DNA of 64,000 nucleotides, taken from contig JAWPMS010000001.1 in the NCBI GenBank assembly GCA_033344795.1, positions 4,650,001-4,714,000 on the forward strand. The letters are read 5' to 3'. Position 1 is the stretch's first letter. The number at the start of each line of letters is the position of its first letter. The notes below the pieces were generated by a model. That model ran no database searches. It was not told the DNA's origin and saw nothing but the letters and a program-made list of their open reading frames with translations. This document shows positions 48,203 through 55,752 of this stretch, in pieces. The DNA comes from SHLQ01 sp033344795. Its GTDB lineage: Bacteria > Actinomycetota > Acidimicrobiia > Acidimicrobiales > SHLQ01. The translations under genes and the position numbers were made by a program.

Positions 48203-49096
48203 CGACGCGCGGACGGTTTTGACGAGCGCGGCGGGGTCTCCGACGTAGTCCGCCCAGGTGAATGTCAATACCTTCCACCCCTCGAGCAACAAGCTGTTCT
48301 TGCGGCGGGGGTCGGCCTCGAACGACTGTCTGTTCAGATGCCAGCGGACGCTATCGAGTTCAATTGCGACCCTCTGACGGGGGTATGCCAGGTCGACGCG
48401 GGCAACGAAGTCTCCGCTGGCCGACACGACTTCGTGTTCGTAGGCAGGTTCAGGTAGTCCTGCGTCGGCCAACAAGGTGCCGACGTTTCGATTCCAGAGA
48501 CTGTCCGGAATCGACATATCGCCGTATCGAACGTCGAGAATCTTGCGGAGCTTGCCGCATCCGTTGCGCCCCTTTGCCGAGTGACGGACCAAGACCTCGT
48601 AGAGGTCGGGCCAATCGAGAAGCTTCATGCGAAGCACCGCATCGATGGCAAGATCAAGGCGCTTGGGGCCAACGACTCCGGCGACATCAAGAATGGTTCG
48701 GGCAATTCCAGTGACCGGAATCCCTTCGATCGTTCGGTCATCGATGAGCGAGAGCTGCTTCGAGCGGTGCAACGTTGCGCCGGGCATTCGGACAGTTTGC
48801 TCGTAGCCAATCGTTGCTTCCTGCAAGGCGAACGGGAAGCCGTCGATCCCCCAGAGCGCCGCTGCCGCACGATGACTGATCACCCCACCGGACGACAGCG
48901 CAATCGAACGCGCCGTCGACATCCAGGTTCGGGGGTGCGCGGCGGCACGGTAGACCCCGGGGTGTGCGCGCACCACCTCCCCTCGTCCAATCATCCGCCG
49001 AAGCGACGAGTCCGACACCCCCAATTCCCGCGCCTCTTGCCGTGAGGCAACCCCGTGATGTGCCGCCATGTGTGCGCGTAGTTGTGCGATCGACAC
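48194..49096 (-). CDS. AbiEi antitoxin-like winged helix plus DUF559 (Vsr-like) nuclease-fold protein
   Basis: A 300-residue protein. The N-terminal 60 residues ('GVASRQEARELGVSDSSLRRMIGRGEVVRAHPGVYR') match the winged-helix domain of AbiEi-type antitoxins, which bind their own promoter. A middle region follows, and the C-terminal 100 residues ('VARVDLAYPRQRVAIELDSVRWH', ending 'VLTFTWADYV') match DUF559, a fold related to very-short-patch repair endonucleases, with the metal-site Asp and Glu in 'RVDLAYP' and 'AIELDS'. The GTG at 49094-49096 is chosen because AAGGAG stands five bases before it. No toxin gene accompanies it. It is enclosed by inverted repeats. Confidence 0.85.
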   Translation of the reverse strand: MSIAQLRAHMAAHHGVASRQEARELGVSDSSLRRMIGRGEVVRAHPGVYRAAAHPRTWMSTARSIALSSGGVISHRAAAALWGIDGFPFALQEATIGYEQTVRMPGATLHRSKQLSLIDDRTIEGIPVTGIARTILDVAGVVGPKRLDLAIDAVLRMKLLDWPDLYEVLVRHSAKGRNGCGKLRKILDVRYGDMSIPDSLWNRNVGTLLADAGLPEPAYEHEVVSASGDFVARVDLAYPRQRVAIELDSVRWHLNRQSFEADPRRKNSLLLEGWKVLTFTWADYVGDPAALVKTVRASLL

Positions 49097-49137
49097 GAGC
49101 ACTCCTTCCCAAATGTGTGGCTAGGGGAAGTGGCGCT

Positions 49138-49198
49138 CTTCTTTGATGTTTGGTGGGCCAGTCTGGCCCACCAAACATCAAATTTCGGATGGGGGCTA
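49138..49198. repeat. inverted repeat, right copy, with perfect 19-bp hairpin
   Basis: Inverted copy of 48142-48202. The stem TTTGATGTTTGGTGGGCCA (49142-49160) pairs perfectly with 49164-49182 around the loop GTC. It lies between the starts of the DUF559 gene and the next plus-strand operon, only 15 bases before that operon's GTG. Confidence 0.9.
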
Positions 49199-49213
49199 CC
49201 GTAGGGCTGGCGT

Positions 49214-50677
49214 GTGACAGCGTCCGATGACTTGGGGAATACGATGGAGATGTTGAGCGACGGTTTCGTCGTGGTGGTCAAACGGGATTGTGAGACATGT
49301 GCGACGGTCGAACCAGTTCTGGCGCAGCTTCGTACGTCCGCAGTCCTGCAGATCATCAGCCAGGACGATCCCACGTTCCCCGACCTCCCCGACGTGATTC
49401 ATGACGCAGATCTGTCGATCTCGTGGCACAACGACATCGAGACCGTGCCCACCCTCATTCACCGCGTGGGCGGTGTCGAACAGAACCGAACCATCGGTTG
49501 GAATCGCGCGCAGTGGGAGGACCTGACCGGAGTCGACGACCTCGGACCCGAACTCCCGGACACGCGCCCCGGTTGTGGCTCGATGAGCGTCGATCCTGAT
49601 CGAGTCGACGAACTCGCAGCCAAGTTCGGAGGCACGCTCACGTCGAGTCGTCACGTGCAGTTCGCCGAACTCGAGGACGAATTCGAGGCGATGTTCGATC
49701 GTGGATGGAGCGACGGCCTGCCACTGGTCCCGCCGACGCCTGAGCGGGTCAAACGAATGCTCACCGGCACGACACGCGACCGCTCCGACATCGTCGCAGT
49801 CATACCTCCAAATCTCGCCGAGGCAAGTGTGGAGAAGATCGCAATCAACGCCGTGATGGCTGGATGTCGCCCCGAGTATCTCCCCGTCGTCATCGCCGCG
49901 CTCGAGGCGGTGTGCAACGACGACTTCAATATGCACGGTGTCTTGGCGACAACCATGGGAGTCGGCCCGATCCTGATCGTAAACGGACCGATTCGACGCG
50001 AACTCGACATGAACTCCGGCATCAATGTTCTTGGGCAGGGCAACCGGGCAAACGCAACCATTGGCCGAGCGGTGCAACTGTGTGTGCGCAATCTCGGGGG
50101 CGGCCGTCCGGGCGAGATCGATCGCGCGACCCATGGCAACCCTGGCAAGCTCGGCCTCTGCTTTGCCGAGGACGAGGAGGGTTCGCCGTGGGAGTCGCTC
50201 GCCCAGGACAGGGGCTTTGATGCCGGAACCAACACGGTCACCGCGTTCTGTGGTGAAGCTCCGAGAATCATCTTTGATCAGATGTCGCGCACGGCCGAAG
50301 CCCTGACGAAGTCGATTGCGCTCACCATGCTCGCCAACGTGCACCCGCGAATCATCGGCATGGACACCACTCTCGTTCTGTGCCCCGAGCACATGGCCCG
50401 CTTTGCAGATGCGGGTTGGGACAAGAGTCGGTTCCTTGGCGAACTGCGCGGCCATCTCGATCTCGAGGTCGACTCGATTCTGCGAGGCGTCGATGGCATC
50501 GACGAGGGAATCCCAACGGGTCTCGGGCTCGAAGGGGCGATCCTGCCGAAGTTCAACGACGGCGGCATCCTCCTCGTACACGCCGGCGGACCAGCCGGCC
50601 TGTTCTCCTCCGTCATCGGTGGATGGGTCAGTGGCCCAATGGGTAGTGTCCCCGTGACGAAGGAGATCGTTCGATGA
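49214..50677 (+). CDS. thioredoxin-like domain fused to an unrecognised domain; partner of the UGSC selenoprotein
   Basis: A 487-residue protein. Residues about 15-100 look like a thioredoxin fold: a strand, then 'KRDCETCATVEPVL' with CxxC, and later a cis-Pro-like 'VPTLIHRV'. After a linker with 'PGCGSM', residues about 155-487 form a conserved-looking domain starting 'DRGWSDGLPLVPPTPERV', containing 'MHGVLATTMGVGP', 'IDRATHGNPGK' and several cysteines. I do not recognise this domain. An ATG at 49244 with GGGGAA before it is an equally good start. The stop overlaps the ATG of the selenoprotein gene by four bases, so the two are translated together. It may deliver electrons to, or form a complex with, the selenoprotein. 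Confidence 0.75.
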   Translation: MTASDDLGNTMEMLSDGFVVVVKRDCETCATVEPVLAQLRTSAVLQIISQDDPTFPDLPDVIHDADLSISWHNDIETVPTLIHRVGGVEQNRTIGWNRAQWEDLTGVDDLGPELPDTRPGCGSMSVDPDRVDELAAKFGGTLTSSRHVQFAELEDEFEAMFDRGWSDGLPLVPPTPERVKRMLTGTTRDRSDIVAVIPPNLAEASVEKIAINAVMAGCRPEYLPVVIAALEAVCNDDFNMHGVLATTMGVGPILIVNGPIRRELDMNSGINVLGQGNRANATIGRAVQLCVRNLGGGRPGEIDRATHGNPGKLGLCFAEDEEGSPWESLAQDRGFDAGTNTVTAFCGEAPRIIFDQMSRTAEALTKSIALTMLANVHPRIIGMDTTLVLCPEHMARFADAGWDKSRFLGELRGHLDLEVDSILRGVDGIDEGIPTGLGLEGAILPKFNDGGILLVHAGGPAGLFSSVIGGWVSGPMGSVPVTKEIVR

Positions 50678-51192
50678 CCCTCACGGTGCTCGACCCGACC
50701 GACGAGACCAGGCCGCAGGTTCGTGAACGAGTGGCGCGGCCCGAATCGCTGGCCGGCTTGACCGTTGCCCTGCTCGACATCTCCAAGCCACGCGGCAACG
50801 TGTTCCTCGACCAACTGCAGAATCGTCTCGAAGGCCTCGACGCGTCGGTCATTCGTTACTCGAAGCCAACCTTCTCCAAGCCCGCTCCCCCGGACCTGCG
50901 CCACGAGATTGCGACGCACTGCGACGCGGTGATCGAAGCGCTCGCCGATTGAGGTTCGTGCACCACGTGCAGTGTGCACGACATCAACAACCTCGAACGC
51001 AGCGGCATCCCCGGAGTCTTCGTGGCCTCGTCGCCGTTCGTGGACGCGGCTGAAGCTCAGTCAGAGCGCCTCGGGTTCGACGCCGCGCGAGTGTTCGTCG
51101 AGCACCCGATACAGGATCGCACCGACGATGAGATGTACGCGATCGCCGACGCTTGCGTCGATGAACTCATCGGACTTATCACCCGCCGCTGA
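50674..51192 (+). CDS. UGSC-family selenoprotein with in-frame UGA = selenocysteine
   Basis: A 172-residue protein if the UGA at 50950-50952 is read as selenocysteine (residue 93). The frame continues directly into Gly-Ser-Cys-Thr-Thr-Cys and stays open with normal codon use and protein-like sequence to a TGA at 51190-51192. The motif U-G-S-C-T-T-C and the following 'HDINNLERSGIPGVFVAS' resemble the U-G-T-C-T-R-C region of glycine reductase GrdB. A stable hairpin starts at the UGA. An ORF caller would report a 92-residue protein and a separate 72-residue frame from GTG 50974. The gene overlaps its upstream partner by ATGA. Reaction unknown; a reductase acting on a small molecule through selenolate is plausible. 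Confidence 0.9.
50951..50994 (+). promoter_or_regulatory. candidate bacterial SECIS hairpin
   Basis: Starting within the UGA, GAGGTT (50951-50956) pairs with AACCTC (50989-50994). Above an eight-base one-sided bulge, CGTGCAC (50957-50963) pairs with GTGCACG (50974-50980), leaving a ten-base loop with a GU. Position, size and loop resemble the E. coli fdhF SECIS, which also includes the UGA in its lower stem. An alternative hairpin, 50959-50971, is possible. Confidence 0.6.
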
Positions 51193-51213
51193 CTAAAGGT
51201 CGACGAACGCTAG

Positions 51214-52122
51214 CTAGGCGGGCTGATTCGCGGCCTTGGCCGCCGCTCGTGCCTCGAGCTTCTCGGCTCGTTCGACGAGCTTGCCAGGCATGGCCAGCAG
51301 GTCTTCGCGGGCTTGATCGGCTTCGGGTGTGAGCCCCTCGAGCGTGTCGATCTTCCACTCGCGCAGCACCGGCGAAATGATCTTCTCGGCGTGGATGCGA
51401 ATGTCATAGATTTCTGCTCGAGCAGCCAGCGCAGCGCGGCGACGATATTTCGGCACCACGGTTCCCGGCATCGCGAAGTTCTCGTAGACCTTCTTCATCG
51501 AGAGCAGGCACGCGGACGGCTCGATCTTCATCACGGCAGACACGATGCCCTTGTAGAAGATGTAGTGATAGTTCTCGTCGGCGGCCACGCGCTTCATGAT
51601 CTCGTAGGCCACCGGGTCGTCAGCCTTGATGCCGGTGTTGCGGTGCGAGACGCGTGTCGCCAGCTCCTGGGCGGACGTGTACACGAAGATGTCCAACGGA
51701 TTGTCCCAAGGGCTGTCCCATCCCTTGGAGATCGTGGCCATTCGGTCGTCCTCGAGGGCAACGGGATCACAGTTTCGACTGATCATCAGGTAGTCGCGGA
51801 TGACGATGGCGTGTTGCCCCTCTTCTGCGGTCCACCGACGGGTCCATCTTCCAATCGCCGAGTCAGGGGGAAACCCGCTCGCTATCGCATGGTGGTAGTA
51901 GGGCAGATTGTCTTCGGTGAGAAGGTTCAGCAGGAGGGCCTCGCGCACCTCGGGGCTGATCGTGCACTGTGACTCGTCCCAGGGTTCGTCGACGTAGTTT
52001 CGGCCGTCTTCCCACTTGATGAGGTCGTGTGCGTACCACGTCGGCCGCTTCTCGATGTGGTCTGCCATCAGCCGCTCGATGTCGCTCTCGACCGCTGCTA
52101 TCAGTTCGTGTCCTTCGGTCAT
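51214..52122 (-). CDS. acyl-[acyl-carrier-protein] desaturase (diiron)
   Basis: A 302-residue soluble diiron protein of the stearoyl-ACP desaturase family, like mycobacterial DesA1/DesA2, introducing a double bond into an ACP- or CoA-bound fatty acid. The iron ligands are in 'TEDNLPYYH', 'TAEEGQHA', 'SAQELATRVSH' and 'AADENYHY', giving the paired E...ExxH pattern. Length is within the family range. It converges with the selenoprotein operon. Electrons would come from a ferredoxin or flavoprotein not seen here. Confidence 0.92.
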   Translation of the reverse strand: MTEGHELIAAVESDIERLMADHIEKRPTWYAHDLIKWEDGRNYVDEPWDESQCTISPEVREALLLNLLTEDNLPYYHHAIASGFPPDSAIGRWTRRWTAEEGQHAIVIRDYLMISRNCDPVALEDDRMATISKGWDSPWDNPLDIFVYTSAQELATRVSHRNTGIKADDPVAYEIMKRVAADENYHYIFYKGIVSAVMKIEPSACLLSMKKVYENFAMPGTVVPKYRRRAALAARAEIYDIRIHAEKIISPVLREWKIDTLEGLTPEADQAREDLLAMPGKLVERAEKLEARAAAKAANQPA

Positions 52123-52296
52123 CTCCGGCTCTCAGAATCGCGTCTCGATGGCCGCACCTCGCGGCTTCCGGAGCGAAATCTAGTCCACGAGTTCGGCATT
52201 TGGGCCATCCACCGCAACATCGGGGTGCGCCACGCCACAGGGAAATCGGCGCGCCAGTTCCAACCGACAGCGTTCGGCGCGGTACCGTCTTGTCTC

Positions 52297-52911
52297 GTGA
52301 CAGCACTCCTCATTGGGATATCGGGCGGAAGCGGTTCCGGAAAATCACGACTGGCCAAGGACCTCGCTCGATACCTTGGCGAAGATCGAGTTTCGATCCT
52401 CCCGTTCGACGCGTATTACAAGGATCTTCGAGATCTGTCGATGGACGAACGAAACGCGGTCAACTTCGACCACCCCGACTCTCTGGATGCCGAGATGTTC
52501 GGCCATCACCTCGACGGACTTGCCCAGGGGCTTGATATCGCCCTTCCCGTATACGATTTCACGCGTCACCAGCGTGTGGATGACCTGGTCATTCTGCCAG
52601 CGACCGACATCATCATCGCCGAAGGCATCCTTCTGTTCGCCTTTCCAGAACTCGTCGATCGATTCGCATACAAGATCTTTCGGGCCGCCCCGAGCGAGTT
52701 GCGTTTCGAGCGTCGACTCGCTCGTGATGTCAGCGAACGAGGCCGGTCCCCCGAGAGCGTGCGGGAACAGTTCGATACCTCTGTTGGGCCCATGCATGAC
52801 GAATTCGTCGAACCCTCGAAGATGTGCGCCGACCGCGTCATCGAACACGTCGAAGACCTCGATGAGGTCGTTGCCGCTCTGGCCGCTGACGTTCAAGCCA
52901 TCAGGGTCTGA
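52297..52911 (+). CDS. udk: uridine kinase-like P-loop kinase
   Basis: A 204-residue nucleoside-kinase-family protein that would phosphorylate uridine or cytidine. The P-loop is 'GISGGSGSGKSRLAKDLA', and 'FDAYYKDLRDLSMDERNAVNFDHPDS' is the uridine kinase signature. 'RLARDVSERGRS' forms the lid arginines. I chose the GTG at 52297; the much longer ORF from 52027 runs through the antisense desaturase gene. It is slightly shorter than E. coli Udk (213 residues). The gene stands alone with a short gap to the next one. Confidence 0.92.
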   Translation: MTALLIGISGGSGSGKSRLAKDLARYLGEDRVSILPFDAYYKDLRDLSMDERNAVNFDHPDSLDAEMFGHHLDGLAQGLDIALPVYDFTRHQRVDDLVILPATDIIIAEGILLFAFPELVDRFAYKIFRAAPSELRFERRLARDVSERGRSPESVREQFDTSVGPMHDEFVEPSKMCADRVIEHVEDLDEVVAALAADVQAIRV

Positions 52912-52977
52912 GCACCGATTGCTCGAACCTCGGCAGCGGGTTCGGTGATTTCTCACGGTGCGATCTACGATCGGGTG

Positions 52978-53259
52978 ATGCGTTCCGATTCATCACCTCT
53001 CGTGTCATCGACGCTCCGCCGTTTTCAAAACTCTGATGCCGACTCTGACACGCTGACCCGCGATGCCGAGACCGATCACGGGGATCACGACAAGTTTGCT
53101 CACTACGTTCGCAAGAACGACATCACGGAGAGCGCCGTCACCGGCAAAGCGGTCACGGCCATCTGCGGCAAGAAGTGGGTGCCGACCCGGCTTCCTGACG
53201 ACTTCCCCGTGTGCCCGGACTGCAAGAGAATCTACGAGCAACTGAAACCGTCGAAGTAG
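52978..53259 (+). CDS. DUF3039 family protein
   Basis: A 93-residue protein of the actinobacterial DUF3039 family. 'FAHYVRKNDITESAVTGKAVTAICGKKWVPTR' (in pieces) and 'PVCPDCKRIYEQL' are the family pattern, with cysteines in 'ICGK' and 'CPDC' suggesting a small zinc-binding fold. The ATG at 52978 is used, although a GTG at 52945 is in frame. It precedes the diguanylate cyclase gene by seven bases, so they may be co-transcribed. Function is unknown. Confidence 0.88.
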   Translation: MRSDSSPLVSSTLRRFQNSDADSDTLTRDAETDHGDHDKFAHYVRKNDITESAVTGKAVTAICGKKWVPTRLPDDFPVCPDCKRIYEQLKPSK

Positions 53260-53266
53260 GGCTGTC

Positions 53267-55546
53267 ATGTTTCGCCTGTCGGTGGGGCGACGACTTGGTC
53301 TGATCGTTTTCGTCGCGATCGCGGCGATAACCGTGCTCGTCCTGATCGTTCTCCGGAGCCAATCGGCGGACTCGCTCGATCGAACTGTCGCAAGCGTGGA
53401 CGCGCTCGCTGCCCCAACGGCGGCTTTCATCGAGAGTGAACTCGCCTCAGCCGGCAACATGTTGGAAGTCGCCGCGGCCAACCGCGCACCCGGCGAGACG
53501 TTGCCGCTCGCCGCACTCAACGCAGCCGGATTCATCGCCACCGAAGTGGTGAGCCCGGACTCGCCAAACTCAACCCTTGGCGCCTCGGCGAACTTCCTGG
53601 AGCGGGCGGCAGCTTCGACGACGATTGGGGCGACGCGCTTGCTCGAGGGTGAGGTTGGCGTGCTGATCGGCACCCCGATCGTGGGCCAGCCCGACTCGAT
53701 CCTCGTTGGTGCGTACAACGCCGCTGGGGTCCTCGTGGGAGTCAAAGCGGCCGAGTCGGGCGAGTCGGCTGAGGTGCTCCTGGCCGTTCGAAATTCTGAC
53801 GGGCAGGCGGTCATCTTCTCGCCGTCGCGGCACAACGACGACGAACCGGTCGGGCAACCGGATGCCGCTACGCGCGAACTGATCGACCTGGTTCTCGACG
53901 GAGAGGACGATTATCGCTCTTCGGGAGAACTCATCAACGGCCGTGAATCGATCGTGGTCATGCGCCGGATACCCCGGGCCGAATGGGTGTTGATCGCCAC
54001 GACCGACGTTGCCGATGCCGGAGTCGACTCCACCCCGGCGTGGCTTCTCCCCGCCATCTTCGTCATCGGTGCGATTGCGTTGGTTCCGATCGGTCTCGTG
54101 CGAACGAGACTGAAGAAGGTTGCGATCGGCGCACAAGAGCTCTATCGGGATCGACTTCTGTCGCCCCTGGAAGACGACACCGATGACGAGATCGGGATGT
54201 TGTCACGCACGCTCCAATCGCTCGATGACCGACTTCACAGCGAAGCGGAGAAACGCTCGCGCTCCGCTGCGACGCTGCAACATCGTGCCAGCCATGACCC
54301 GCTGACCGGCCTCGCAAACAGAGGTCGACTCATGGAGGAGCTGACGGTCGCGCTCAACAATCGCAACCCGGTCGCCGTCTTGTTCTGCGACATCGATGAC
54401 TTCAAGAGCATCAATGACAGCCAGGGACACGAGGGCGGCGACATCGTCTTGAAGTTCGTGGCCAATCAGCTCGCGTCGGTGTGCGGCCCAACGGAATTGA
54501 TTGCACGTTTCGGTGGCGATGAATTCTGTGTGTTGTCTCGCACGGAGCCACAGGCGGCTCGAGCGCTCGCCGGCAAAGTGGAGCGTTCGCTCGATACCAA
54601 CTGTGTCGTCAACGACAATCAGCTTCGTATCGGTGGTTCCGTTGGCCTTGCCATCGCCAAGGTCACCGACACTCCGGACTCGATTCTCAAGAGCGCCGAC
54701 CTCGCGATGTACCGGGAGAAGGAACGCCGTCGCGGTCTCCGAAACCCGGGCGGGGTCACCGACATCGAGATCCTCCCCGAACAGATCAGGCTCGTGTACC
54801 AGCCAGTTGTCGATCTGGCCGAGGGCAACATCGTGGGAGTCGAAGTGCTCGCCCGTTACATGCACCCGGTCCTCGGCATGTTGGATCCGTCGTCGTTTCT
54901 GCCGCCGGGCACGGAACGAGGGATGTTCGATCAGTTCGACTTCGAGATCTTGAACCGTTCGATCGCGCAGCTGAGCGACTGGTTGTCGCACGGGGTCGTC
55001 GACGAACGATTCACGCTGTCGTTCAACCTCTCCCCCGACCATGTGAGCGACTCGGATTCGACAAGACAGATCTTCGAGACACTGCGCCAACATCGAATTC
55101 CACCCACCATGGTCCAGCTGGAAGTGACCGAGCACAAGCTGCTCGCTCACCAGGACGACTTGATCAATTCGCTCACAACGCTGCGCGAACGAGGGCTCAA
55201 GGTCGCCATCGATGACTTTGGCGTCGAGGGTTCGAACGTCGACCGGCTCGTGCAGATTCCGTGCGACACCGTGAAGATCGACCGGTCATTCGTGTCTGAG
55301 ATCGACGTGGATGAACGGGCCGAAGCACGCCTGAAGGCGATCCTCGAAATCGTGACAACCGAGGGTCGAGTGCCCATCGCCGAAGGTGTCGAACGCCAAC
55401 GACAGGCACAGATCTTGCGCGAACTCAACGTCCCGTTCGGACAGGGATACCTGTGGCACGCCCCGATTTCAGCCCTCGCGTTGACACCGCTGCTCGGCCG
55501 AGCCTCACGCTGGACCAGACGCAAACCCCGCCCAGCGAGGGACTAG
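53267..55546 (+). CDS. membrane GGDEF-EAL cyclic-di-GMP protein
   Basis: A 759-residue sensor. An N-terminal membrane helix (about residues 8-27), an extracytoplasmic domain of roughly 220 residues and a second helix (about 248-270) are followed by a GGDEF domain (motif at 416-420) and an EAL domain with EVL at 526-528 and 'DDFGVEGSNV'. The GGDEF motif is intact and should make c-di-GMP, but the product-inhibition RxxD site five residues before it is missing. The EAL glutamate and DDFG are intact, so hydrolysis is also possible. It follows a DUF3039 gene and ends 11 bases before tRNA-Arg on the opposite strand. Confidence 0.93.
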   Translation: MFRLSVGRRLGLIVFVAIAAITVLVLIVLRSQSADSLDRTVASVDALAAPTAAFIESELASAGNMLEVAAANRAPGETLPLAALNAAGFIATEVVSPDSPNSTLGASANFLERAAASTTIGATRLLEGEVGVLIGTPIVGQPDSILVGAYNAAGVLVGVKAAESGESAEVLLAVRNSDGQAVIFSPSRHNDDEPVGQPDAATRELIDLVLDGEDDYRSSGELINGRESIVVMRRIPRAEWVLIATTDVADAGVDSTPAWLLPAIFVIGAIALVPIGLVRTRLKKVAIGAQELYRDRLLSPLEDDTDDEIGMLSRTLQSLDDRLHSEAEKRSRSAATLQHRASHDPLTGLANRGRLMEELTVALNNRNPVAVLFCDIDDFKSINDSQGHEGGDIVLKFVANQLASVCGPTELIARFGGDEFCVLSRTEPQAARALAGKVERSLDTNCVVNDNQLRIGGSVGLAIAKVTDTPDSILKSADLAMYREKERRRGLRNPGGVTDIEILPEQIRLVYQPVVDLAEGNIVGVEVLARYMHPVLGMLDPSSFLPPGTERGMFDQFDFEILNRSIAQLSDWLSHGVVDERFTLSFNLSPDHVSDSDSTRQIFETLRQHRIPPTMVQLEVTEHKLLAHQDDLINSLTTLRERGLKVAIDDFGVEGSNVDRLVQIPCDTVKIDRSFVSEIDVDERAEARLKAILEIVTTEGRVPIAEGVERQRQAQILRELNVPFGQGYLWHAPISALALTPLLGRASRWTRRKPRPARD

Positions 55547-55557
55547 AGCGAGCGGCG

Positions 55558-55631
55558 TGCCCCCGGCAGGACTCGAACCTGCAGTCGACGGGATAGAAGC
55601 CCGTTGCCTTATCCAATTTGGCCACGGGGGC
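55558..55631 (-). tRNA. tRNA-Arg (anticodon TCT)
   Basis: The minus strand folds as a cloverleaf of 74 bases. The acceptor stem GCCCCCG pairs with CGGGGGC, the discriminator is A, anticodon stem ACGGG/CCCGT surrounds loop CTTCTAT (anticodon TCT), and the T arm contains 'GGTTCGAGTCC'. CCA is not encoded. It reads AGA codons, which are rare in this GC-rich genome. Confidence 0.95.
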
Positions 55632-55752
55632 GAGCACAGCAAGGGTAGCTGGGCAAGACAGAAACACGGTTGCGTGTGCGTCGTCAGATCTCGAATATCC
55701 CTGTCGTTCCAACGTTATTGGGCCAGATGACCCGTGTTTGGATACGGGGTCC

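Larger units (their letters stand above)
48142..49198. mobile_element. candidate mobile cassette: DUF559 gene between 61-bp inverted repeats
   Basis: A 1057-bp unit with near-identical terminal inverted repeats (57 of 61 positions match) and one gene between them. There is no transposase or recombinase and I find no clear target-site duplication outside the repeats. It might be moved in trans, or the hairpins may simply be terminators copied around a gene. It is placed neatly between the stop of one gene and the start of the next without breaking either. Confidence 0.5.

Noticed and set aside
49196..50581. Minus-strand frame of 461 codons opposite the thioredoxin-like fusion gene
   Set aside because: Antisense shadow; the plus-strand gene has CxxC, conserved-looking motifs and coupling to the selenoprotein.
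50950..50952. UGA as a true stop, or a frameshifted pseudogene
   Set aside because: The same frame continues without any shift, codon use stays normal, and the residues right after UGA form a known Sec motif with a hairpin at the codon.
55618..55752. Upstream extension of the soluble GGDEF-EAL protein
   Set aside because: It overlaps tRNA-Arg, and the added residues look like non-coding sequence.
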